A stretch of 64,000 bases of DNA, from NCBI RefSeq assembly GCF_019973615.1, contig NZ_AP024238.1, positions 620,001 through 684,000 on the forward strand, given 5' to 3'. Below are positions 55,088 through 64,000 of the stretch, in pieces (positions within the stretch are counted from its first letter, which is position 1; each line of letters starts with the position of its first letter). The position numbers and the translations under genes are program-made. The notes beneath the pieces were generated by a model. It was given only the letters and a program-made list of their open reading frames with translations, did not search any database and had not been told where the DNA came from. This stretch comes from Rhodoferax lithotrophicus (GTDB taxonomy: Bacteria > Pseudomonadota > Gammaproteobacteria > Burkholderiales > Burkholderiaceae_C).

Positions 55088-56356
55088 ATGAAGCCTATTT
55101 CCGATGACAACGTCCCCAACCTATCCACTGCGGATGTCAGCCGACGCCGCATGCTGCAGGCACTCGGTGCTGCATCTGTAGTCGGCTTGCCCGGTTTCGC
55201 ATTCGCCCAAGCGACTGCCCAGGTTAATACGACCAAGCTGGCCGTCACCGATACCGAAGTTATCGTCGGACAGTTGCATTCGGCAACCGGCACCATGGCG
55301 ATCTCGGAAACCGGCTCCATCCAGGCTGAACAGCTGGCCATTGACCAAATCAATGCCATGGGTGGTGTGTTGGGGCGCAAGATCAAAGTGATCAAGGAAG
55401 ATGGCGCCTCTGACTGGCCCACCTTTGCAGAAAAATCCAAAAAACTGCTGATCAATGACCATTGTGCAGCCGTGTTCGGTTGCTGGACTTCGGCATCGCG
55501 CAAAGCAGTTCTGCCCATCTTCGAGAAAGAAAACGGCTTGCTGTACTACCCTACTTTTTATGAGGGTCTGGAGCAGTCCAAGAATGTGATTTACACCGGT
55601 CAGGAAGCCACCCAGCAGATTCTGTACAGCTTGGACTGGGCGCAGAAAGAGAAGAAAGCCAAGACCTTCTTTTTGATCGGTTCTGACTACATCTGGCCCC
55701 GTACCTCCATGAAGATTGCCCGCAAGCACATTGAAAACTTCCAGAAGGGCAAAGTTGTGGGTGAAGAGTACTACCCACTGGGCAGTACCAACTTCGGTTC
55801 GCTGATGAACAAGATCAAGCTGCAGAAGCCCGATTGCATTTTTGTCGCCGTGGTGGGGGGCTCCAACGTGGCTTTCTACAAGGCATTGAAGGCCGCCGGT
55901 ATCACCGGAGACAAGCAGCTGCTGGTGACCCTGGCGGTGACCGAAGATGAGATGACCGGCGTGGGTGGTGAGAACTTCCAAGGCTTCTATTCGTCCATGA
56001 AGTACTTCCAGTCGCTGGACAACGAGAACAACAAAAAGTTTGTCGCTGCCTTCAAGGCCAAGTACGGCAAGGATGCCGTGATTGGTGACGTGACCCAGGC
56101 TGGCTACCTCGGCCCCTGGTTGTGGAAAGCTGCAGTGGAAAGAGCCAAGAGCTTTGATGTGGACAAGGTCGTTGCCGCTTCCGAAGCCGGTATTGAGCTC
56201 AAGACTGCGCCAGAGGGTTACGTCAAGCTCGATAAAAACCACCACTTGTGGAGCAAGTCGCGTATTGCCATGGGCATGCCCAATGCCACGTTCAAGGTGG
56301 TGTCTGAGTCGCCTGAGCTGATCAAACCCGATCCGTTCCCCAAGGGTTACCAATAA
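55088..56356 (+). CDS. fmdD: Urea/short-chain amide ABC transporter substrate-binding protein
   Basis: 422 residues. The N-terminus has a twin-arginine signal (SRRRMLQALGAASVVGLPGFAFA, split here; cleavage near residue 41). The mature protein matches the UrtA/FmdD branch of the Leu/Ile/Val-binding fold: VIVGQLHSATGTMAISETG, AAVFGCWTSASRKAVLP, LYYPTFYEGLEQSKNVIYTGQEATQQI (in parts), GSDYIWPRTSM. It binds urea or short amides in the periplasm. Followed 84 bp later by permease genes. The formamidase and amidase genes downstream favour amides. Confidence 0.93.
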   Translation: MKPISDDNVPNLSTADVSRRRMLQALGAASVVGLPGFAFAQATAQVNTTKLAVTDTEVIVGQLHSATGTMAISETGSIQAEQLAIDQINAMGGVLGRKIKVIKEDGASDWPTFAEKSKKLLINDHCAAVFGCWTSASRKAVLPIFEKENGLLYYPTFYEGLEQSKNVIYTGQEATQQILYSLDWAQKEKKAKTFFLIGSDYIWPRTSMKIARKHIENFQKGKVVGEEYYPLGSTNFGSLMNKIKLQKPDCIFVAVVGGSNVAFYKALKAAGITGDKQLLVTLAVTEDEMTGVGGENFQGFYSSMKYFQSLDNENNKKFVAAFKAKYGKDAVIGDVTQAGYLGPWLWKAAVERAKSFDVDKVVAASEAGIELKTAPEGYVKLDKNHHLWSKSRIAMGMPNATFKVVSESPELIKPDPFPKGYQ

Positions 56357-56440
56357 ATCGGTCTAGTCCCCGTACCAGATTGGTGCAGGTCCTGTGCCAA
56401 TCTGGTGTTACCCCCCCAATGTTTCCTTGGAGCCAACCAA

Positions 56441-57355
56441 ATGACTTTTTCTGAATTGCTCAATATCGGACTGATGCAGGGATTTGCCGGTCTGAGCCTG
56501 TTCGCCGTATTGCTCCTGATGGGTCTTGGGTTGGCCATCATCTTTGGACAGATGGGAGTCATCAACATGGCGCACGGCGAGTTCATGACCATCGGTGCGT
56601 ACACCATCTATCTGGGCTCGACGCTGGCAACAAACTATGCGCCCAAAATGGTTGCCAGTTATTTTCCGCTAGCGATCATCGCGGCCTTCATTTTTTCTTT
56701 TCTGGTCGGTTGGCTGGTGGAGTGGGCGCTTATTCGCCACCTCTACAAGCGTCCGCTGGATACCCTGCTCGCCACCTGGGGTGTCAGCCTGGCGTTGCAG
56801 CAGATGTTCCGCACTTTTATCGGCCCCAAGGAAGTCAGCCCCACTTTGCCGGACTGGTTGCTTGGCTCCTGGGCCCCGGCTGAAGGCCTGGACATTCCGA
56901 TCAACGGTATGTTTGTTCTGGGGCTGACCGCTGTTGTGACTTGCGGTGTGCTGTTGGCGCTGCACAAGAGTCGCTGGGGTTTGCGAGTGCGTGCCACCGT
57001 GAGCAACCGGGTTATGGCCAATGCCATCGGCATTGACACGATGAAGACCGACCGTCTGACCTTCGCCATTGGCTGCGGTATCGCCGGTGTCGCTGGTGCA
57101 GCATTCACCACCATCGGCTCCACAGGTCCCACCTCGGGTTCGCTCTATATCGTCGATGCCTTTTTGGTCGTGACTTTTGGTGGCGCTGCCAGTCTGCTGG
57201 GCACGGTGGTGTCTGCATTTGGTATCGCACAGACGCAGTCCATCACGGAATTTTTCCTGGCTGGCTCCATGGCCAAAGTAATCACGCTGTCGCTCATCGT
57301 CTTGATCCTGATGGTGCGGCCGCAAGGACTTTTTGCCAGCAAAGTACGCCGCTGA
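56441..57355 (+). CDS. fmdE: ABC transporter permease, UrtB/LivH-like
   Basis: 304 residues from ATG 56441 (MTFSELLNIGLMQGF; GGAG 9 nt upstream). About 8 helices of the LivH type: GLGLAIIFGQMGVINMAHGEFM is the conserved N-terminal signature, then WGVSLALQQMFR, and later FAIGCGIAGVAGAAF. It forms half of the membrane channel with the next gene. It lacks the large soluble N-terminal domain of some UrtB proteins, as amide-type FmdE does. Confidence 0.92.
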   Translation: MTFSELLNIGLMQGFAGLSLFAVLLLMGLGLAIIFGQMGVINMAHGEFMTIGAYTIYLGSTLATNYAPKMVASYFPLAIIAAFIFSFLVGWLVEWALIRHLYKRPLDTLLATWGVSLALQQMFRTFIGPKEVSPTLPDWLLGSWAPAEGLDIPINGMFVLGLTAVVTCGVLLALHKSRWGLRVRATVSNRVMANAIGIDTMKTDRLTFAIGCGIAGVAGAAFTTIGSTGPTSGSLYIVDAFLVVTFGGAASLLGTVVSAFGIAQTQSITEFFLAGSMAKVITLSLIVLILMVRPQGLFASKVRR

Positions 57356-57385
57356 TTTTCACGACTTTTCACGGAGAACTACCTC

Positions 57386-58591
57386 ATGAATGCCTTTAAA
57401 GCCTGGATTCAGCGCTACCAGTTAGCCAGTCTTGTGCTGCTTGTCTTCCTGCTGGCAGTGGTACTGCCGCTAACGCTAGATATCTTTCGCCTCAACCTCG
57501 TTGGCAAGTACCTGACCTATGCCTTCGTTGCCATCGGTTTGGTGATGGTCTGGGGCTATGGCGGCGTGCTCAGCCTTGGTCAGGGTGTGTTCTTTGGTCT
57601 TGGCGGCTACGCCATGGCCATGTTCCTCAAGCTGGAGGCCTCAGACCCTGTGAGTACTGCCATCCAGTCGACTCCCGGCATTCCGGACTTTATGGATTGG
57701 AACCAGATCACGGCGCTGCCTGCATTCTGGGTGCCGTTCAAGAGCTTGCCATTTGCGCTGGCCGCAGTAGTGGCTGTGCCGATGCTGCTGGCCTTCATCA
57801 TCAGTTTTGCCATGTTCAAGCGGCGTGTCGGTGGGGTCTATTTCGCCATCATCACCCAGGCCGTAGCACTCATTTTGACAGTGCTGATCATTGGTCAACA
57901 GGGATACACCGGTGGTGTCAACGGCATGACCGACCTCAAGACGGTGCTAGGCTGGGACACACGCACCGACAGTGCCAAGTACATTCTTTACTACTTATGC
58001 GTGGCGCTGCTCGCGGGTTCCATGGTGTTGTGTCGCTGGGTACAAACCAGCAAGCTGGGCACCCTGCTGCTGGCCATGCGTGACAAGGAAGACCGGGTGC
58101 GCTTCTCGGGCTACGACGTGGCTGATTTCAAGATATTCACCTTCTGCCTGGCTGCCGCACTGTCGGGTATTGGTGGGGCACTGTTCTCGTTGCAGGTGGG
58201 TTTCATGTCACCCAGTTTTGTCGGCATTGTGCCGTCCATCGAAATGGTCATTTATGCCGCAGTGGGCGGACGCATGAGCTTGGTGGGTGCCGTGTATGGC
58301 ACCTTGCTGGTGAATGCCGGCAAGACCTATTTCTCGGAAAGTTTCCCGGACATGTGGCTGTTCCTGATGGCGGGACTCTTTATCGGCGTGACCATGGCTT
58401 TCCCCATGGGATTGGCTGGCGTGTGGGAAGACCACGTCAAACCCTGGTGGAAGGAGCGTCGCCAAGCACTGCGCGATGCCGCCGCCAAGGCACCACAAGC
58501 ACCAGTACCAGCACTTCGTGTTGCAGAGGTGTCAGACACCACCGCAAGCCAACCGGCCCTGCCTGAGGGTGCCAGCGCCCAAAGCGTCTGA
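57386..58591 (+). CDS. fmdF: ABC transporter permease, UrtC/LivM-like
   Basis: 401 residues with about 10 helices: VWGYGGVLSLGQGVFFGLGGYAMAMF, VGGVYFAIITQAVALILTVLI and AALSGIGGALFSLQVGFMSP, the LivM/UrtC signatures. A cytoplasmic C-terminal tail rich in Ala and Pro (about 365-401) is unlike most relatives. GGAGA precedes the ATG. It completes the channel with FmdE. Confidence 0.92.
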   Translation: MNAFKAWIQRYQLASLVLLVFLLAVVLPLTLDIFRLNLVGKYLTYAFVAIGLVMVWGYGGVLSLGQGVFFGLGGYAMAMFLKLEASDPVSTAIQSTPGIPDFMDWNQITALPAFWVPFKSLPFALAAVVAVPMLLAFIISFAMFKRRVGGVYFAIITQAVALILTVLIIGQQGYTGGVNGMTDLKTVLGWDTRTDSAKYILYYLCVALLAGSMVLCRWVQTSKLGTLLLAMRDKEDRVRFSGYDVADFKIFTFCLAAALSGIGGALFSLQVGFMSPSFVGIVPSIEMVIYAAVGGRMSLVGAVYGTLLVNAGKTYFSESFPDMWLFLMAGLFIGVTMAFPMGLAGVWEDHVKPWWKERRQALRDAAAKAPQAPVPALRVAEVSDTTASQPALPEGASAQSV

Positions 58592-58609
58592 GTTCAAAGG
58601 AGATACATC

Positions 58610-59353
58610 ATGAGCAACACAGACTTTGCATTGGCGGTGGAAGACCTGACCGTTTCATTTGATGGCTTCAAGGCCATTGATTCCTTGACGTTGTACATCG
58701 ACCGCAATGAATTACGCGTCATTATTGGCCCCAACGGGGCTGGCAAGACCACTCTGCTGGACCTGATTTGCGGTAAGACCCGTGCCACTGGTGGCAGCAT
58801 CAAGTTCAAAAACCAGGAACTCAGCAAGATGCCAGAGCACCAGCGGGTACGACTCGGAATTGGACGCAAGTTTCAGACCCCTTCCATTTACGAGAACCTG
58901 TCGGTCTTCCAAAACCTCGAAGTGTCGTATCCAACCGGCCGCTCGGTTTGGGGTGCACTGGCGTTCAAGTGCTCCGACGAAGTCAAAGCCCGCGTGCAGG
59001 TTGTCGCTGAAGACATTGGTCTGGGGGACAAGCTGGAAATGGAAGCTGGCCTGTTGTCTCACGGACAGAAGCAGTGGCTGGAAATTGGCATGTTGCTGAT
59101 GCAAGAGCCCGAGCTGCTGATGCTCGACGAACCCATTGCCGGCATGAGTGCACGCGAGCGCGAGCTCACGGCAGAACTTCTGCAGCGCATTTGCAAAAAC
59201 CGCGCAGTGATCGTGATCGAACACGACATGGAGTTTGTCAAGCGTATTGCCCACAAGGTTACGGTCATGCACCAGGGAAAGATTCTGGCAGAGGGTCCTA
59301 TGGACAAAGTTCAGTCCAACCCCAAGGTCATTGACGTTTATCTCGGTCACTGA
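58610..59353 (+). CDS. urtD: ABC transporter ATP-binding protein, UrtD/LivG-like
   Basis: 247 residues. Walker A is GPNGAGKTTLLDL (about 44-56), the signature LLSHGQKQWLEIGMLL replaces LSGGQ as in UrtD, Walker B is LLMLDEPIAGMS (in context), and the H-loop VIEHDMEFV follows. It is one of two ATPases of the importer. AAGGAG lies 7 nt upstream. Confidence 0.94.
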   Translation: MSNTDFALAVEDLTVSFDGFKAIDSLTLYIDRNELRVIIGPNGAGKTTLLDLICGKTRATGGSIKFKNQELSKMPEHQRVRLGIGRKFQTPSIYENLSVFQNLEVSYPTGRSVWGALAFKCSDEVKARVQVVAEDIGLGDKLEMEAGLLSHGQKQWLEIGMLLMQEPELLMLDEPIAGMSARERELTAELLQRICKNRAVIVIEHDMEFVKRIAHKVTVMHQGKILAEGPMDKVQSNPKVIDVYLGH

Positions 59354-59384
59354 CCGCGCATTGTTGTAGAACCAGGAGCCCACT

Positions 59385-60074
59385 ATGTTGGAAGTCAAGG
59401 ATCTGTTCGTTGCCTATGGCCAAAGCGAGGCATTACACGGCATTAGTTTTGAAGGACGGGCCAATGAAACGGTCGCCATCATGGGTCGTAACGGCATGGG
59501 CAAGACCACGCTGTTCAAGAGCTTGATGGGCATCCTGCCCATCAAGAGTGGGCAAGTGTCGGTGGCCGGGCAGGATGTGTCCAAGGACGAGAGCTTTCGT
59601 CGCGTGGCCAAAGGTATTGCCTATGTGCCTCAGGGCCGGATGATCTTCCCGACGCTCACTGTTGAAGAGAACATCCAGACCGGGCTGGAGAATGCCAAGG
59701 TCAAGCGCATTCCCGATGAAATTTACGCACTGTTTCCGGTGTTGTGGGATATGCGCGGACGCAAGGGTGGCAACCTGTCTGGCGGGCAGCAGCAGCAGTT
59801 GGCTATTGCCCGTGCGCTGGTGACTGACCCCAAGGTGCTGTTGCTCGATGAGCCGACAGAAGGCATCCAACCGTCCATCATCAAGGACATTGCCAAGGCT
59901 CTCAACGAGATCCGCAAGATGCGTGAAATCACCATCATTGTCTCGGAGCAAGTGCTGTCGTTCGCCATGGATGTGGCTGACCGCCTGTTCGTCATCGAAG
60001 GTGGCCGACTGGTGCACGAGACAGCCAGAGTCGACACCGACCAGCAGCACATCAAGGCCTATCTATCCGTCTGA
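59385..60074 (+). CDS. urtE: ABC transporter ATP-binding protein, UrtE/LivF-like
   Basis: 229 residues. Walker A GRNGMGKTTLFKS (about 34-46), signature LSGGQQQQLAIARAL, Walker B LLLDEPTEGIQPSII and H-loop region VSEQVLSFAMD, where the usual His is Gln as in UrtE/LivF proteins (VEQN type). It pairs with the preceding ATPase. The final gene of the importer, followed 39 bp later by formamidase. Confidence 0.94.
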   Translation: MLEVKDLFVAYGQSEALHGISFEGRANETVAIMGRNGMGKTTLFKSLMGILPIKSGQVSVAGQDVSKDESFRRVAKGIAYVPQGRMIFPTLTVEENIQTGLENAKVKRIPDEIYALFPVLWDMRGRKGGNLSGGQQQQLAIARALVTDPKVLLLDEPTEGIQPSIIKDIAKALNEIRKMREITIIVSEQVLSFAMDVADRLFVIEGGRLVHETARVDTDQQHIKAYLSV

Positions 60075-60113
60075 TTCCCCACTTTGTTCAACCCACCTAA
60101 CCAGGAGCTCACC

Positions 60114-61346
60114 ATGGCTGAAACCCTCATCAAAGTAGACCTCAAACAATCCGCTTACGAAAACGAACAAGTCCATAACCGTTGGCACCCTGATGTGCCC
60201 ATGGCCTGCTGGGTCAAACCCGGCGATGATTTCATTTTGGAAACCTACGATTGGACTGGTGGTTTCATCAAGAACAACGACAGTGCCGATGACGTGCGTG
60301 ACATCGATCTGTCTATCGTCCACTTTCTCTCCGGTCCTGTGGGCGTGCACGGTGCAGAACCTGGCGACCTGCTGGTGGTGGACCTGCTTGATATTGGTGC
60401 CAAGGACGAGAGCCCATGGGGCTTCAATGGCTTCTTCAGCAAGCAGAATGGCGGCGGTTTCCTGACCGACCACTTTCCGCTCGCACAAAAGTCCATCTGG
60501 GATTTCAATGGCATGTTCACCAAGAGCCGTCACATTCCCGGTGTTGAATATGCTGGCTTGATCCATCCCGGTCTGATTGGTTGCCTGCCTGATAAAAAGA
60601 TGCTTGATGCCTGGAATACGCGCGAACAGGAGTTGCTTGATACCGACCCCACACGCGTCCCCGGCTTGGCCAATCCACCCTTTGCAGCAACCGCCCACAT
60701 GGGCAAACTCAGTGGCGAAGCCAAGGCCAAAGCTGCGGCGGAAGGTGCACGTACCGTGCCGCCCCGTGAACATGGCGGCAACTGTGATATCAAAGATTTG
60801 TCACGCGGCTCCAAGGTGTATTTTCCGGTCTATGTGGACGGCGCAGGTCTGTCTGTCGGTGACTTGCACTTCAGCCAGGGTGACGGTGAAATCACCTTCT
60901 GCGGTGCTATCGAGATGGCCGGTTGGGTGCACATGCGTGTCAACCTGATCAAGGGCGGCATGGCTAAGTACGGCATCAAGAACCCTGTGTTCAAGCCCAG
61001 CCCCATGACACCTAATTACAAGGATTACCTGATCTTTGAAGGCATTTCGGTGGATGAGCAGGGCAAGCAGCATTACCTTGATGTCAACGTCGCTTACCGC
61101 CAGGCCTGCCTGAACGCCATTGAGTACCTCAAGAAGTTTGGTTACAGCGGTGCACAGGCCTATTCCATTCTGGGGACGGCACCGGTGCAAGGTCATATCA
61201 GCGGCGTGGTGGATGTGCCCAACGCCTGTGCCACGCTCTGGCTGCCGACAGAGATCTTTGAGTTCGACATTAATCCGACGGCAGCCGGTCCCATCACGAT
61301 GCTCGACGGCAGCGTTCAGATGCCGATTTCACCCGACATCAAGTAA
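60114..61346 (+). CDS. fmdA: Formamidase
   Basis: 410 residues from ATG 60114 (MAETLIKVDLKQSAYENEQVHNRWHPDVP), the typical start of the FmdA/AmdA acetamidase-formamidase family. Other family stretches: GVHGAEPGDLLVVDLLDIG, GVEYAGLIHPGLIGC, PPREHGGNCDIKDLSRGS and LSVGDLHFSQGDGEI, with His/Asp residues that may bind metal. It hydrolyses formamide to formate and ammonia in the cytosol. Family length is 400-410. It is positioned directly after the importer and before fmdB as in Methylophilus. Confidence 0.96.
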   Translation: MAETLIKVDLKQSAYENEQVHNRWHPDVPMACWVKPGDDFILETYDWTGGFIKNNDSADDVRDIDLSIVHFLSGPVGVHGAEPGDLLVVDLLDIGAKDESPWGFNGFFSKQNGGGFLTDHFPLAQKSIWDFNGMFTKSRHIPGVEYAGLIHPGLIGCLPDKKMLDAWNTREQELLDTDPTRVPGLANPPFAATAHMGKLSGEAKAKAAAEGARTVPPREHGGNCDIKDLSRGSKVYFPVYVDGAGLSVGDLHFSQGDGEITFCGAIEMAGWVHMRVNLIKGGMAKYGIKNPVFKPSPMTPNYKDYLIFEGISVDEQGKQHYLDVNVAYRQACLNAIEYLKKFGYSGAQAYSILGTAPVQGHISGVVDVPNACATLWLPTEIFEFDINPTAAGPITMLDGSVQMPISPDIK

Positions 61347-61363
61347 GCATAAGGAGCACGCAG

Positions 61364-61720
61364 ATGCCAACTTATGACTATGCATGTCCAAGCTGTGGGG
61401 GCTTCGATGCCCTGCGCAGCTTGGCCGCACGCAACGAACCCTGTGCCTGTCCGGCCTGCGGTTCCGAAGCACCACGTGTATTTGTCAGCGCCCCCTGGTT
61501 GGCACGTACCTCGCCAGAACAGCGGCGTGCCTTTGATACCAATGAGCGGTCGCAGCATGCGCCCAGGTCATCGCGCGACACAGGTGAAAGCTACGCTCGT
61601 CTGCGCCACCCGGCGGGCTGCGGTTGTTGCAGTAGTCCAAACAAACGCGGTGCCACAGTCACGGCCCCCAATGGAGCCAAGGCATTCCCCAGTAAACGAC
61701 CCTGGATGATCAGTCACTAA
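61364..61720 (+). CDS. fmdB: FmdB-type zinc ribbon protein
   Basis: 118 residues. The N-terminal zinc ribbon has CPSCGG (Cys9, Cys12) and CACPACGS (Cys34-Cys37 region), the FmdB pattern MPTYDYACPSCG. The C-terminal half is Arg/Ser-rich with a second cysteine group GCGCC (about residues 85-89). The family was first described as a regulator of fmd transcription. It lies 17 bp after fmdA. Its role here is inferred. Confidence 0.9.
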   Translation: MPTYDYACPSCGGFDALRSLAARNEPCACPACGSEAPRVFVSAPWLARTSPEQRRAFDTNERSQHAPRSSRDTGESYARLRHPAGCGCCSSPNKRGATVTAPNGAKAFPSKRPWMISH

Positions 61721-61738
61721 AACCCGGAGAAATCAGTT

Positions 61739-62779
61739 ATGTACCACGGTGATATTTCGAGCAGCAAGGACACGGTTGGTGTGGCCGTTGTCAATTACAA
61801 AATGCCACGGTTACACACCAAGGCCGAAGTGCTGGACAACGCGCGCAAGATCGCCGACATGGTCGTCGGCATGAAATCCGGCTTGCCGGGCATGGACCTG
61901 GTCATCTTCCCGGAGTACAGCACGCACGGCATCATGTACGACTCCCAGGAGATGTATGACACCGCAGCCACCGTGCCCGGTGCTGAAACCGCCATCTTTG
62001 CCGAGGCCTGCCGTAAGGCCAAGGTGTGGGGGGTGTTCTCGCTCACCGGCGAGCAGCACGAAGAGCACCCGAACAAGGCCCCCTACAACACACTGATCCT
62101 GATGAATGACCAGGGCGAGATCGTACAAAAGTACCGCAAGATCATGCCCTGGGTGCCCATCGAGGGCTGGTACCCAGGCAACTGCACCTATGTGTCAGAT
62201 GGCCCCAAGGGAATGAAGATCAGCCTCATCATCTGTGATGACGGCAACTACCCTGAGATCTGGCGTGACTGCGCGATGAAGGGTGCCGAGCTCATTGTCC
62301 GTTGCCAAGGCTATATGTACCCCGCCAAAGACCAGCAAGTGCTCATGGCCAAGGCCATGGCCTGGGCCAACAACACCTACGTTGCCGTGGCCAACGCCAC
62401 TGGCTGGGATGGTGTGTACAGCTACTTCGGTCACAGCGCGATCATCGGCTTCGACGGCCGTACGATGGGTGAATGTGGTGAAGAAGACTATGGTGTGCAG
62501 TATGCGGCACTCAGCACCAGCCTGATCCGTGACTTCCGCAAGAACGGCCAGAGTGAGAACCATCTCTTCAAGCTGTTGCACCGCGGCTACACCGGCAAGA
62601 TCAACTCCCGTGAAGGCGACAAGGGTGTGGCTGCTTGTCCGTACGAGTTCTACTCCAAGTGGATCAACGACCCAGAGGGTGCGCAGAAAGCAGTAGAAGC
62701 CATTACCCGGCCGATGGTGGGTACCGAGGAGTGCCCGATTGACGGTATCCCCAACCCCGCCTCAGTACAGCATAAGTGA
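61739..62779 (+). CDS. amiE: Aliphatic amidase
   Basis: 346 residues, the exact length of Pseudomonas AmiE. The nitrilase-fold catalytic triad sits at Glu59 (FPEYS), Lys134 (QKYRKIMPW) and Cys166 ([10 protein letters not shown]); [25 protein letters not shown] is the family start. It hydrolyses short aliphatic amides (acetamide, propionamide) to acid and ammonia. It joins fmdA in the same operon, giving complementary formamide and acetamide use. The family includes AmiF formamidase, but residues here look AmiE-like. Confidence 0.94.
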   Translation: MYHGDISSSKDTVGVAVVNYKMPRLHTKAEVLDNARKIADMVVGMKSGLPGMDLVIFPEYSTHGIMYDSQEMYDTAATVPGAETAIFAEACRKAKVWGVFSLTGEQHEEHPNKAPYNTLILMNDQGEIVQKYRKIMPWVPIEGWYPGNCTYVSDGPKGMKISLIICDDGNYPEIWRDCAMKGAELIVRCQGYMYPAKDQQVLMAKAMAWANNTYVAVANATGWDGVYSYFGHSAIIGFDGRTMGECGEEDYGVQYAALSTSLIRDFRKNGQSENHLFKLLHRGYTGKINSREGDKGVAACPYEFYSKWINDPEGAQKAVEAITRPMVGTEECPIDGIPNPASVQHK

Positions 62780-63591
62780 TGTCTTTCGATCCGTTACAGG
62801 CGTGGCGACTGGATGAGGAGCCCTATTACGCACCACAGGCTGAGGAGCTGGCAGCCTTTGAGGCCGCCCATGCCTTGCGCTTGCCCGTGCTGCTCAAAGG
62901 CCCCACGGGTTGTGGCAAGACGCGCTTTGTGGAGCATATGGCATGGCGACTGAACAAGCCGCTTGTTACCGTGGCCTGCCATGATGACCTCTCAGCGAGC
63001 GATCTCGTGGGCCGCTGGCTGTTGGATGCGCAAGGCACCCGCTGGCAGGACGGCCCGCTGACACAGGCCGCACGCTATGGCGCGCTGTGTTATCTGGACG
63101 AAGTGGTAGAAGCGCGCGCCGACACCACCGTGGTGTTGCACCCGTTGACCGACGCGCGTCGCATCCTGCCGCTCACCTCCTGCAACGAGTTGCTGCATGC
63201 CCACCCGGACTTTCAGCTGGTGGTGTCCTACAACCCCGGTTACCAGGGCATGCACAAGACGCTCAAACCGTCCACCCGCCAACGCTTTGTGGGGCTGGAG
63301 TTCAGCTACCCCGGTGCCGGGCAAGAGGCCGCCATTGTGGCGCATGAAGGCCTGGTTGATGCCAGTCTGGCTCGTCAACTTGTGGCAGTAGCTGAGCAGA
63401 CCCGGCGTCTCAAGGAGCATGGCCTGACTGAAGGGGCCTCCACCCGCATGCTCATCCACGCGGCATCACTCACACGCCATGGCCTCAGCCCACGCGTCGC
63501 CTGCCTGCAGGCCATCACCTGCCCGTTGAGCGACGACCCAGACTTGGCTACCGCACTGGCTGCAGCGGTGGATGCTTCCTTCGCTCACTAG
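62779..63591 (+). CDS. MoxR-type AAA+ ATPase (NorQ/CbbQ-like)
   Basis: 270 residues from ATG 62779, sharing its first base with the amidase stop; a GTG one codon earlier is possible. Walker A GPTGCGKTRFVEHM (about 40-53), Walker B ALCYLDEVVEARADT, sensor 1 VVSYNPGYQG, arginine-finger region TRQRFVGLEF. NorQ/CbbQ proteins work with a VWA partner, remodelling metalloenzymes such as Rubisco or NO reductase. Here the partner follows at once. In this operon the client may be formamidase or amidase; this is inference. Confidence 0.9.
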   Translation: MSFDPLQAWRLDEEPYYAPQAEELAAFEAAHALRLPVLLKGPTGCGKTRFVEHMAWRLNKPLVTVACHDDLSASDLVGRWLLDAQGTRWQDGPLTQAARYGALCYLDEVVEARADTTVVLHPLTDARRILPLTSCNELLHAHPDFQLVVSYNPGYQGMHKTLKPSTRQRFVGLEFSYPGAGQEAAIVAHEGLVDASLARQLVAVAEQTRRLKEHGLTEGASTRMLIHAASLTRHGLSPRVACLQAITCPLSDDPDLATALAAAVDASFAH

Positions 63592-63595
63592 TGTG

Positions 63596-64000
63596 ATGGC
63601 TACCCGGACTCCGTCTACAACAGCCACCCTAGGCGACACTCAGCCTGCTGCCCGTCACCTGCCGCCTTATGTGCGTGCGCTGTGGAACGTGGCTCCACAC
63701 TTTGCACGACTGACCCACCCGGCTGCTCAAGGCTTGTCCGAGTCAACGGTAGCGGACGAAGCACGCCGTCAGCGGCCAGTGCTGGTCACCCATTCTGCGG
63801 TAGTCCTCACGCCCACGCTGTATTTGCCGACGCACTGGAATCAGCCTCAGCTTCTGCGTGCCGCCGTGGCACATGCCTGCGCGCATCTGGCTTATGGTGA
63901 TGCGCCGCAAGCGCGCGGCAAGCTTAAGCCCATCCAGCTTGCGTTGGTGGGGACTTTGGAGGATGCCCGAGTTGAGGCACGGGCGATTACCGAGCTGCCC
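63596..64000 (+). CDS. NorD/CbbO-like VWA protein, start only
   Basis: The 5' part of a frame from ATG 63596, cut by the right edge (135 codons). It reads YVRALWNVAPHFARLTHP, ALVLTPTLYLP-like, HACAHLAYGDAPQARGKLKPIQLALVGTLEDARVEARA, which is the N-terminal helical domain of NorD/CbbO proteins. The VWA domain would lie beyond the window. Start is 5 bp after the MoxR stop, so the pair is coupled. Confidence 0.75.
   Translation, partial: MATRTPSTTATLGDTQPAARHLPPYVRALWNVAPHFARLTHPAAQGLSESTVADEARRQRPVLVTHSAVVLTPTLYLPTHWNQPQLLRAAVAHACAHLAYGDAPQARGKLKPIQLALVGTLEDARVEARAITELP

Overview
The window looks like a chromosome segment of a GC-rich betaproteobacterium, most likely Burkholderiales/Comamonadaceae (Rhodoferax- or Polaromonas-like). 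This rests on protein character, codon use, the ETF/acyl-CoA and ActP/PAS-kinase neighbourhoods and the dmp-type phenol genes. No database search was possible. No rRNA, tRNA, CRISPR array or prophage module was seen.

Region 1 (1-6365) is a probable SMC-type plasmid-defence operon of the Wadjet (Jet/Mks) kind on the minus strand: a JetA/kleisin-like gene, a JetB/MksE-like gene and the N-terminal ~1074 residues of a JetC/SMC-like ATPase that runs off the left edge. A divergent WYL-domain regulator of the BrxR/CapW kind faces it across a short promoter with a palindrome. A symmetrical 68-bp-spaced repeat (6438-6637) follows; half of it recurs at 50409-50489.

Region 2 (6806-24590) holds an ECF42-type sigma factor with its DGPF/YCII partner, a secreted orphan, and a minus-strand set for short-chain acyl-CoA metabolism (CoA-transferase, hydroxyacyl-CoA dehydrogenase, thiolase, EtfAB, acyl-CoA dehydrogenase, MaoC hydratase, ETF-ubiquinone oxidoreductase). 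It then reads out on the plus strand as DUF485/ActP acetate permease plus a PAS hybrid kinase and an OmpR-type regulator, with a shared tandem operator-like repeat.

Region 3 (24591-25863) is a scar: an internally deleted IS5-type element cutting a decayed DUF1778-GNAT toxin-antitoxin pair.

Region 4 (25916-50146) is an aromatic degradation island. A LysR regulator diverges from a DUF1302/DUF1329/YCF48-like/RND envelope cluster and a Usp-hemerythrin fusion. A sigma-54 promoter with two upstream palindromes 29 bp apart precedes ferredoxin, catechol 2,3-dioxygenase and the six-gene phenol hydroxylase. After a terminator comes the dehydrogenase branch of the meta pathway (dmpC, E, H, I, F, G) and two unusual accessory genes (an SDR lacking catalytic residues and a double tautomerase). 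A phenol-type sigma-54 activator lies convergently at the end. The LysR-facing promoter and the lower-pathway promoter share a bipartite element with identical 25-bp spacing. The ring-fission hydrolase dmpD is absent, so the lower pathway is fitted to aldehyde-type ring-fission products.

Region 5 (50609-64000) is an amide-use locus: a LuxR-type response regulator, a giant NCS1 permease/cysteine cluster/histidine kinase/receiver fusion, a Urt/Fmd-type ABC importer, formamidase, FmdB, aliphatic amidase and a MoxR-type ATPase with the start of a VWA protein. The whole reads as sensing, importing and hydrolysing short amides to ammonia and carboxylates.
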